From Pseudomonadota bacterium (GTDB lineage Bacteria > Pseudomonadota > Alphaproteobacteria > Acetobacterales > Acetobacteraceae), in NCBI GenBank assembly GCA_021845555.1, contig JAJZVS010000140.1, positions 1 through 9,188 of the forward strand: DNA of 9,188 nt, written 5' to 3'. The notes under the pieces are model-generated. The model was not told the origin of the DNA, did not search any database, and saw only the letters and a list, made by a program, of their open reading frames with translations. The position numbers and the translations under genes are program-made. This document shows positions 1 to 5,005 of this stretch, in pieces. The first letter of the stretch is position 1. The number at the start of each line of letters is the position of its first letter.

Positions 1-1281
1 GAGGAAGCGATGCGCATCGCCCGCCTCGGCTTCATCGACTGCATCGGCACCATGATCGCCGGCCGCAATGAGGACGCCGTCGGCATCATGCGCAGCACGT
101 TGGCCCCGCCCGCCGGCCCGTCCTCCATCACCTTCTCCGCGGCCCGCGCGCCGGCCCCCGAAGCGGCCTGGATCAACGGCGTCGCCGCCCATGCGCTCGA
201 TTACGACGACGTGGCGCTGCGCGGGCATCCCTCCACCGTGCTGGTCCCGGCGATCCTGGCCGAGGCCGAGGCGCTGGATGCCTCCGGCCTGGAAATGCTG
301 GTCGCCTATGTGGCGGGCTACGAGACCTGGGCGGAGATGTTCCGCCGCGATTCCGGGCTGCTGCACAAGAAGGGCTGGCACCCCACCGGGCTGTATGGTG
401 CGGTGGGCGCCGCGGCGGCCTGCGCCAAGCTGCGCCGGTTGGATGCCCGCAAGGCGGCGATCGCGGTGGCGCTCGGCGCCTCGCAGAGCGCGGGGCTGAT
501 GGCCAATTTCGGCACCATGACGAAACCGTTCCACGCCGGCCGCTCGGCCCATGCCGGCATCATGGCCGCGCGGCTGGCGGATGCCGGCTTCACCGCCGCC
601 ACCGACGCGCTGGAGCATCCGCAGGGTTTCCTGCATGCGATCTCTCCCGACGGCACCGAGGATCGCACCGACGGCGACCGTCTGGGCGAGACCTGGGCGC
701 TGCTTACCCAGGGCCTCGGGATCAAGAAATACCCCACCTGCTACTGCACCCATCGCGCGATCGACGGCATGCTGGACCTGATGGCGGCGCATCCGGTGCG
801 CGCCGACGACGTGCAGCAGATCACGGTGAAGATCAGCGACTATTTCGCCACCGTGCTGCGCAACCACGCCCCCGACACCGGGCTGGCCGCCAAGTTCAGC
901 ATCGAGTTCGCAATGGCGAGCGGCATCGTCGCCCGCCGCGTCGGCCTGCGCGAACTGACCGACGATTTCGTCCGCCGCGACGACGTCCAGGCACTGATGC
1001 GCCGGGTGCGCACCGAGACCACGACGGAATACGACCCGGAACTGCCCGGCGCCGCCTTCGCCGATCAGGTGACGGTGGAAACCACCGACGGGCGGGTGCT
1101 GGCGGGCGAGAAGGTGGCCCGCGCCACCGGCCACGCGACCCGGCCGCTGTCGGAGGCGCAGATCTACGACAAATTCGCCGACTGCCTGGCGGCCGGCGCC
1201 ACCGACATCCCCGCCGCCACGCTGTTCGCGCGGCTGAAGGGGCTGGAGGGCATCGCGGCGCGCGACCTGGCACGGGTCTGA
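1..1281 (+). CDS. MmgE/PrpD-family protein (2-methylcitrate dehydratase / cis-aconitate decarboxylase-like), 5' end missing
   Basis: The family comprises cofactor-free lyases acting on citrate-like tricarboxylates, such as PrpD 2-methylcitrate dehydratase and cis-aconitate decarboxylase. Counting from the ATG at 10, the visible family blocks are NGVAAHALDYDD (56-67) followed by GHPS, GWHPTGLYGAVGAA (122-135), KPFHAGRSAHAG (172-183), KKYPTCYCTHRAID (239-252), AKFSIEFAMA (294-303), and the C-terminal small domain. By analogy with cis-aconitate decarboxylases, D64, H73, H124, K172 and H248 are candidate active-site residues. The frame is open to base 1 (E-E-A before the ATG). The protein begins directly in the helix that in relatives follows about 20-25 further residues, so the real start is probably upstream of the window. 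GAGGA at 1-5 could mimic a ribosome-binding site for the ATG at 10, so that start is not excluded. Many members are of unknown substrate, and I see no prpB or prpC beside it, so propionate metabolism is not supported. Confidence 0.9.
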   Translation, partial: EEAMRIARLGFIDCIGTMIAGRNEDAVGIMRSTLAPPAGPSSITFSAARAPAPEAAWINGVAAHALDYDDVALRGHPSTVLVPAILAEAEALDASGLEMLVAYVAGYETWAEMFRRDSGLLHKKGWHPTGLYGAVGAAAACAKLRRLDARKAAIAVALGASQSAGLMANFGTMTKPFHAGRSAHAGIMAARLADAGFTAATDALEHPQGFLHAISPDGTEDRTDGDRLGETWALLTQGLGIKKYPTCYCTHRAIDGMLDLMAAHPVRADDVQQITVKISDYFATVLRNHAPDTGLAAKFSIEFAMASGIVARRVGLRELTDDFVRRDDVQALMRRVRTETTTEYDPELPGAAFADQVTVETTDGRVLAGEKVARATGHATRPLSEAQIYDKFADCLAAGATDIPAATLFARLKGLEGIAARDLARV

Positions 1282-1289
1282 CGTCCAGC

Positions 1290-1325
1290 CTCCCCTCCTC
1301 CGGCCGCTGCCACGGGGGAGGGGAG
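1290..1325. terminator. Strong hairpin between convergent genes, possible bidirectional terminator
   Basis: Bases 1290-1301 pair with 1314-1325 (12 bp with one G-T wobble, CTCCCCTCC against GGAGGGGAG at the base). An inner GGC/GCC pairing lies in the loop. It begins 8 nt after the stop of the MmgE/PrpD gene and 20 nt beyond the end of the opposing ACT gene, which suits a shared terminator. No T-run follows on either strand, so classical intrinsic termination is uncertain. Confidence 0.5.
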
Positions 1326-1328
1326 ACA

Positions 1329-1344
1329 CGTCGCGCCCGCGACG
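1329..1344. repeat. Second inverted repeat beside the terminator-like hairpin
   Basis: CGTCGCG (1329-1335) and CGCGACG (1338-1344) are perfect inverted copies separated by two bases. As RNA this would fold as about 5-6 bp with a four-base loop. It ends directly before the ACT gene's stop codon. It may add to termination of either convergent transcript; function is inferred from position only. Confidence 0.4.
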
Positions 1345-1345
1345 G

Positions 1346-1633
1346 TCAGGCGGCGCGGCGCGCCACCAGGTCGGCCCCCCGGCTGACGCGGCGGACGCTG
1401 ACGGTCCGGCGCAGCGATCCCTCGACCAGCGCGGCTTCTTCTTCCGTGGCTTCCACCGCGATTTCCACATGCATCGTGGCGTCGGAGCGGTGGGACCACA
1501 TGCGGTCCGGGGTCAGGCCGTGCCGGGCGAAGGGCAGCAGCACGCGCGGCAGCAGGCCGGGATCGGCCTCCGCATCGAGGAAAAAACGGACCTGCGCGAG
1601 GGGGGCCGCGTCGGCGGCGAGGGAAGACGACAT
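1346..1633 (-). CDS. Small stand-alone ACT-domain protein, acetolactate synthase small-subunit (IlvM/IlvN)-like
   Basis: This 95-aa protein is almost entirely one ACT domain. Residues about 14-82 show the beta-alpha-beta-beta-alpha-beta pattern: a first strand AQVRFFLD, a helix DPGLLPRVLLPFARHG, strands around PDRMWSHRSD and MHVEIAVEA, a helix EEEAALVEGSLRR, and a last strand VSVRRV. It aligns in my reading with E. coli IlvM (about 87 aa), which binds and regulates the catalytic subunit of acetolactate synthase. The glycine after the first helix (RHG) matches RHRG of IlvM. No catalytic ilvB/ilvG partner lies in the window, so it could serve a distant enzyme or be an orphan amino-acid sensor. 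A GGAG Shine-Dalgarno (1645-1648) sits 11 nt before the ATG and lies partly inside a long hairpin. The gene is divergent from ahcY and convergent with the MmgE/PrpD gene. Confidence 0.75.
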   Translation of the reverse strand: MSSSLAADAAPLAQVRFFLDAEADPGLLPRVLLPFARHGLTPDRMWSHRSDATMHVEIAVEATEEEAALVEGSLRRTVSVRRVSRGADLVARRAA

Positions 1634-1645
1634 GGGAAGGGGTAC

Positions 1646-1731
1646 TCCGGAAACGACGTGCGCGAGAAGAACGAGCCAAGGCCCCGGCTGCTAGGCAGCC
1701 GGGCGGCTAATTCGCGCGTCGTTGGTCCGGA
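1646..1731 (-). promoter_or_regulatory. Long interrupted hairpin in the leader of the ACT gene, overlapping its Shine-Dalgarno
   Basis: Five helices nest on one axis: TCCGGA 1646-1651 with 1726-1731 (6 bp); 1652-1658 with 1717-1723 (AACGACG/CGTCGTT, 7 bp); 1661-1665 with 1712-1716 (CGCGA/TCGCG, 5 bp); 1674-1677 with 1705-1708 (4 bp); and 1683-1691 with 1695-1703 (CCCGGCTGC/GCAGCCGGG, 9 bp, three-base loop). That makes about 31 pairs in 86 nt, all Watson-Crick. In the minus-strand transcript the 3' arm ends in UCCGGA. Its GGA belongs to the GGAG ribosome-binding site of the ACT gene (ATG at 1633), so folding should hide that site. I matched it to no known riboswitch. The plus-strand transcript would fold equally well, so a small RNA or DNA cruciform role is also possible. 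Confidence 0.5.
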
Positions 1732-1738
1732 AGGTCAT
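1691..1738 (-). CDS. Possible 15-aa upstream leader peptide before the ACT gene
   Basis: On the minus strand an ATG at 1738-1736 opens a short frame, MTFRTNDARISRPAA, ending in TAG at 1693-1691. It lies almost entirely in the 5' arm of the long hairpin, and its stop codon falls at the apical loop (1692-1694). Translation would therefore unfold the arm that pairs with the ACT gene's ribosome-binding site. I see no good Shine-Dalgarno before it, and the peptide has no run of a single amino acid as in classical leucine or valine attenuators. It may be chance. Confidence 0.22.
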   Translation of the reverse strand: MTFRTNDARISRPAA

Positions 1739-1806
1739 GGGTGGACGTTACCAGCACTGCCCGGCCTGCCGCAACCCCGGCATGGCGGCGGCGCGTGGGT
1801 CCGGGA

Positions 1807-1835
1807 TTGCAGACATAAAGATATCCTTATATACG
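1807..1835 (+). promoter_or_regulatory. Candidate sigma-70 promoter of ahcY
   Basis: TTGCAG (1807-1812) and TATACG (1830-1835) are separated by 17 bp. An overlapping TATATA at 1828-1833 is an alternative -10. Transcription would begin near 1842, giving a leader of only about 19 nt with GGAG at 1851-1854. Both boxes are imperfect, but this is the one A+T-rich stretch before ahcY. Confidence 0.4.
1815..1830. promoter_or_regulatory. Palindromic operator-like site in the ahcY promoter
   Basis: ATAAAGATATCCTTAT is an inverted repeat centred on GATATC, with one mismatched base pair position (14 of 16 bases symmetric). It lies between the candidate -35 and -10 boxes of ahcY, where a bound repressor would block polymerase. 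From memory, similar A/T-rich palindromes centred on GATATC precede methionine/SAM-cycle genes controlled by ArsR-type regulators such as SahR. That link is recalled, not verified. The site lies in a divergent gap, so it could also influence the ACT gene. Confidence 0.45.
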
Positions 1836-1860
1836 CCGATTTCCCTTTCCGGAGACTCCC

Positions 1861-3168
1861 ATGCCCAACCCCTCCGCCGCCCCCGACTACAAGGTGAAAG
1901 ACCTCTCGCTGGCCGATTGGGGCCGCAAGGAAATCGCCATGGCCGAGGACGAGATGCCCGGCCTGATGGCCACCCGCGCCGAATACGGCACAACGAAGCC
2001 GCTCGCCGGCGCGCGCATCGTCGGCTGCCTGCACATGACCGTGCAGACCGCGGTGCTGATCGAGACCCTGCAGGCGCTCGGCGCGTCCGTGCGCTGGTCG
2101 TCGTGCAACATCTTCTCCACCCAGGACCACGCCGCCGCCGCCATCGCTGCCGCCGGCGTGCCGGTGTTCGCCTGGAAGGGCGAGACGGAGGAGGAGTTCT
2201 GGTGGTGCATCGAGCAGACCGTGAAGGGTCCGGGCGGTTGGACGCCGAACATGATCCTCGATGACGGCGGCGACCTGACCAAGCTGATGCACGAGAAATA
2301 CCCCGCGATGCTCGCGGACGTGCGCGGCGTGTCGGAGGAAACCACCACCGGCGTGCACCGCCTGCGCGATATGGCCCGCGACGGCACGCTGCTGGTGCCG
2401 GCGATCAACGTCAACGACAGCGTGACGAAATCGAAGTTCGACAATCTGTATGGCTGCCGCGAATCCCTGGTGGACGGCATCCGCCGCGGCACCGACGTGA
2501 TGATGGCCGGCAAGGTCGCGGTGGTGAACGGCTTCGGCGATGTCGGCAAGGGCTCGGCCGCCAGCCTGCGCAACGCCGGCTGCCGCGTGATGGTGACCGA
2601 GGTCGATCCGATCTGCGCGCTGCAGGCGGCGATGGAAGGCTACGAGGTCGTGACGATGGAGGATGCCGCCCCGCTCGGTGACATCTTCGTGACGGCGACC
2701 GGCAACGTGGATGTGATCACGCTCGATCACATGCGGCGGATGAAGCACCGGGCGATCGTGTGCAACATCGGGCATTTCGACTCGGAGATCCAGATCGAAT
2801 CCCTGCGCAACTACCGCTGGGAGAACGTGAAGCCGCAGGTGGACGAAGTGGTGTTCCCCGAAGGCAAGCGGCTGATCGTGCTGTCGGAGGGGCGTCTGGT
2901 CAACCTCGGCAACGCCACCGGGCATCCCAGCTTCGTGATGAGCGCCTCGTTCACCAACCAGGTGCTGGCGCAGATCGAGCTCTATACCGCGCCCGCCGGA
3001 CGCTACGAGCGGCAGGTGTACACCCTGCCGAAGCATCTCGACGAGAAGGTCGCGGCGCTGCATCTGGCCAAGGTGGGCGCGAAGCTCACCCGCCTCACGC
3101 CGCAGCAGGCCGAGTATATCGGCGTTGCGCCGAGCGGGCCGTTCAAGCACGATCTGTATCGCTATTGA
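1861..3168 (+). CDS. ahcY: Adenosylhomocysteinase (S-adenosyl-L-homocysteine hydrolase)
   Basis: The enzyme reversibly splits S-adenosylhomocysteine to adenosine and homocysteine using tightly bound NAD. It removes the inhibitory product of methyltransferases and closes the SAM cycle in the cytoplasm. Visible motifs are MILDDGGD (131-138), SEETTTG (158-164), VNDSVTKSKFDNLYG (184-198, with K190 and D194), the NAD-binding GFGDVGKG (224-231) followed by E247, NIGHFDSEI (302-310, H305), GHPSFVM (354-360, H355), and the C-terminal tail with K429 and Y433 that completes the neighbouring subunit's NAD site. All catalytic blocks are intact. At 435 aa it is the compact form. The roughly 40-residue insertion many alphaproteobacterial AhcYs carry between DDGGD and SEETTTG is absent, as in the human enzyme. 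The ATG at 1861 follows GGAG at 1851-1854 by 6 nt. No metK, metH or metF lies nearby. Confidence 0.97.
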   Translation: MPNPSAAPDYKVKDLSLADWGRKEIAMAEDEMPGLMATRAEYGTTKPLAGARIVGCLHMTVQTAVLIETLQALGASVRWSSCNIFSTQDHAAAAIAAAGVPVFAWKGETEEEFWWCIEQTVKGPGGWTPNMILDDGGDLTKLMHEKYPAMLADVRGVSEETTTGVHRLRDMARDGTLLVPAINVNDSVTKSKFDNLYGCRESLVDGIRRGTDVMMAGKVAVVNGFGDVGKGSAASLRNAGCRVMVTEVDPICALQAAMEGYEVVTMEDAAPLGDIFVTATGNVDVITLDHMRRMKHRAIVCNIGHFDSEIQIESLRNYRWENVKPQVDEVVFPEGKRLIVLSEGRLVNLGNATGHPSFVMSASFTNQVLAQIELYTAPAGRYERQVYTLPKHLDEKVAALHLAKVGAKLTRLTPQQAEYIGVAPSGPFKHDLYRY

Positions 3169-3193
3169 TTTATCCCAACACTTTTCTTTCATC

Positions 3194-3222
3194 TGCCCGT
3201 CATCGTAATTGGGTGGCGGGCA
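3194..3222 (+). terminator. Hairpin downstream of ahcY, weak terminator candidate
   Basis: TGCCCGTCA (3194-3202) pairs with TGGCGGGCA (3214-3222) in 9 bp with one G-T wobble and an 11-base loop. It starts 25 nt after the ahcY stop, directly after a pyrimidine-rich low-GC stretch. No T-run follows, so it may be a processing or attenuation hairpin rather than an intrinsic terminator. Confidence 0.35.
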
Positions 3223-3250
3223 CGGCGGCGGCTGCCTAGCTATCGGGCGT

Positions 3251-3277
3251 CCGCGGGGCACCATCCGGTCCCCGCGG
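3251..3277 (+). other. Stable GC-rich hairpin between ahcY and the 92-aa gene
   Basis: CCGCGGGG (3251-3258) pairs perfectly with CCCCGCGG (3270-3277). Inside, ACC (3260-3262) pairs with GGT (3267-3269) around a four-base loop. It ends 18 nt before the Shine-Dalgarno of the next gene. It could end the ahcY transcript or sit in the leader of the small gene. No T-run follows. Confidence 0.35.
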
Positions 3278-3295
3278 GCGATCCGAACTCGTCTC

Positions 3296-3302
3296 GGGGG
3301 AG
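3296..3302 (+). promoter_or_regulatory. Ribosome-binding site of the 92-aa gene
   Basis: GGGGGAG lies 7 nt before the ATG at 3310. It is one of the best Shine-Dalgarno sequences in the window and is the main support for calling this small frame a gene. Confidence 0.6.
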
Positions 3303-3309
3303 ACGCCGC

Positions 3310-3588
3310 ATGCTGGAAGCCACCGTGCCCACCCTGGCCCGCACCGAAGCGGTCCGCCGCGCCCTGCGCGGCACCGGCGATCGCCTCGCCGCCGCCGATT
3401 TCCTGTTCCTGGAAGCGTGGGAGACCCGGGGGCGACCCGACATCGCCGCCACCTTGCGGGCGGCGCAGATCCGGCGCGCCAATCCCCGTCTCGCCGAGGA
3501 ACTCCGCGCCGAAGTGACCCGCGGGCGGCCGCTGTCGGAGACCGAACGCGCGGCCCTCCCTTTTCCGCGCGCCGCCGTGCCGTCCTGA
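3310..3588 (+). CDS. Small protein of unknown function (92 aa)
   Basis: I do not recognise this protein. It is predicted to be soluble and mostly helical, with no signal peptide, membrane segment or cysteine. It is rich in alanine, arginine and glutamate, with alternating charged and apolar residues (for example ADFLFLEAWETRG at about 29-41 and IRRANPRLAEELRAEV at about 54-69) that suggest amphipathic helices. The proline-rich tail FPRAAVPS looks unstructured. Support for a real gene is a strong GGGGGAG at 3296-3302 and codon third positions dominated by G and C like its neighbours. It follows ahcY in the same direction after 141 nt containing two hairpins, so it may be a separate transcription unit. 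It converges on the M20 hydrolase gene. Confidence 0.6.
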   Translation: MLEATVPTLARTEAVRRALRGTGDRLAAADFLFLEAWETRGRPDIAATLRAAQIRRANPRLAEELRAEVTRGRPLSETERAALPFPRAAVPS

Positions 3589-3660
3589 CGCTGGCGCGCG
3601 GCGTCCTTGACGGCCGCGAGCACGGCGCCCGGCACAGGGTATTGTCGATGATCTCAGAGC

Positions 3661-3693
3661 CGGGGATCCCCGAGCCGGGCGGCGGTCGGCCCG
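3661..3693. terminator. Paired short inverted repeats between convergent genes, weak terminator candidate
   Basis: CGGGGATCCCCG (3661-3672) is a perfect 12-base palindrome, and CGGGC (3676-3680) pairs with GCCCG (3689-3693) just before the stop codon of the minus-strand hydrolase. Each stem is short and lacks a T-run. The position between converging genes is what suggests termination. Confidence 0.25.
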
Positions 3694-3694
3694 C

Positions 3695-5005
3695 TCAGCC
3701 TTCGCGGCCAAGCGCCAGGACGGATTTCGCCAGCGCCTCGATCGCCCAGGGGATGTCGGTCTCGTCGATGTCGAACCGCGGCGTATGGTGCCCGGAGGGA
3801 AGATCGGAGCCGATCACGGCGTAGATCGCCTGCCCGCCGCGCTCTTGCACGCGGCGCATGAAATAGGTGGCATCCTCGCTGCCGCCGGTGCGGTGCGGGG
3901 TGGGATCGATCGCGACCCCTTCCAGCCCGGCCGCCGCGGCTGCCACGCGGGCGGCCAGCGCGGTGTCGGACGCCGCGGTCGTGGTGCGCCCGACCAGGCG
4001 GATGTCCACCTCCAGCTCCTGCGCCGCTGCCGCGCCCCGCAGCACGGCCTCGGCACGCTTCAGCATGTAGTCGGTGATCTCGGCCGTCTCGCCGCGCACT
4101 TCCATCTGCAATACCGCCTCGTCGGCGATGACGTTGCGCCCCGAACCGGCCCGCAGCGTACCCACATTCACCCGCGACCGCCCGTCCCGGTGGCGCGAGA
4201 TGCCGTAGAGGCCGAGCACCGCGGTGGCCGCGCCCAGCAGCGCGTTGCGCCCCGCCTCCGGGTTGCCGCCGGCGTGCGCCGCCTGGCCGCGGAAGGTGAC
4301 GTCCAGCTTGGCGCTGGCGAGATGGCCCAGCACGTCGGGGCGGAAGGTGCGGCTCGGCACGCCGGTGCCGAGATGGATGGCGATGAAATGATCGACGTCG
4401 TCCACCACCCCGGCCTTGACCATCGGCAGTGCGCCGCGCCCGCCTTCCTCGGCCGGCTGGAAGATGAACTTCACCGTGCCAGCGAGACGGTCCTGCATCC
4501 CGCTCAGGACTTCCGCGACCGCGAGGCCGATCGCGGTGTGGGCGTCATGCGCGCAGGAATGCATCACGCCGGGATGGGCGGAGATGAAGCCTTCCCGCGC
4601 CGGCAGGTGCGCCTGGGTGTCGTCTTCCAGGATCGGCAGCGCGTCCATGTCCACGCGCAGCGCGACCACCGGGCCGGGGGTGGCGCCGGTAAGCGTCGCG
4701 ACCACCGCCGTGTGCCCGCCGGCAAACGCGGGGAGGAACGCCGCCGGGGCGCCCTCGGCTTCGGCGCGGCGGTAGGCGCGATCGAGCTCCGCCTCCGGCG
4801 GCAGGCCGACGCGGCTCGCGGAGTCCATCACGTCCCGCCCGAGCCGCACGCCGAGGCCAAGCTGGGTGAGCCGCTCCGCGACCAGGCTGGCGGTACGGAA
4901 CTCGGTCAGGCCGAGCTCGGGATGGCGGTGCAGATCGCGGCGCAGCGCGATCGCGCGGCTGGCGGCGGCGGCCAGGGAAGCGGCGGCAAGATCGGCGGAG
5001 GTCAT
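3695..5005 (-). CDS. AbgA-like M20-family metallo-amidohydrolase (aminobenzoyl-glutamate hydrolase type)
   Basis: M20 peptidases use a di-metal centre to cleave amide bonds of N-acyl amino acids or small peptides in the cytoplasm. The 436-aa length equals that of E. coli AbgA, and similarity is visible along the whole chain: LRRDLHRHPELGLTEFRTAS (21-40), RVDMDAL (117-123), CAHDAHTAIG (151-160), IFQPAEEG (181-188), AIHLGTGVP (209-217), RVNVGTLRAGSGRNV (278-292) and GSEDAT (375-380). Candidate metal ligands are C151, H153, E187, H211 and H406 or H407. The dimerisation domain occupies about 228-340. AbgA together with AbgB hydrolyses p-aminobenzoyl-glutamate in E. coli. No AbgB is present here, so another N-acyl amino acid is possible. 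The ATG (5005-5003) overlaps the stop of the upstream permease as ATGA, implying translational coupling. The frame stays open far upstream, but that part is the permease gene read out of frame. Confidence 0.88.
   Translation of the reverse strand: MTSADLAAASLAAAASRAIALRRDLHRHPELGLTEFRTASLVAERLTQLGLGVRLGRDVMDSASRVGLPPEAELDRAYRRAEAEGAPAAFLPAFAGGHTAVVATLTGATPGPVVALRVDMDALPILEDDTQAHLPAREGFISAHPGVMHSCAHDAHTAIGLAVAEVLSGMQDRLAGTVKFIFQPAEEGGRGALPMVKAGVVDDVDHFIAIHLGTGVPSRTFRPDVLGHLASAKLDVTFRGQAAHAGGNPEAGRNALLGAATAVLGLYGISRHRDGRSRVNVGTLRAGSGRNVIADEAVLQMEVRGETAEITDYMLKRAEAVLRGAAAAQELEVDIRLVGRTTTAASDTALAARVAAAAAGLEGVAIDPTPHRTGGSEDATYFMRRVQERGGQAIYAVIGSDLPSGHHTPRFDIDETDIPWAIEALAKSVLALGREG

Noticed and set aside
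1..12. GAGGA at the left edge as the ribosome-binding site of the MmgE/PrpD gene with start at 10
   Set aside because: The spacing is very short, and family members have about 20-25 more residues before this point, so the frame most likely continues to the left of the window.
1748..1783. Another mini frame on the minus strand, MPGLRQAGQCW followed by TAA
   Set aside because: It has no ribosome-binding site and no structural link to the downstream hairpin, and short frames like this are expected by chance.
1640..1860. SAH or SAM riboswitch upstream of ahcY
   Set aside because: I could not find the characteristic conserved SAH-riboswitch segments or its pseudoknot, and the best promoter leaves a leader of only about 19 nt. 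The large hairpin upstream has a different architecture.
1735..3711. Open frame of about 658 codons on the minus strand, opposite ahcY
   Set aside because: It is the antisense shadow of ahcY and its flanks, is low in complexity, and has no recognisable domain.
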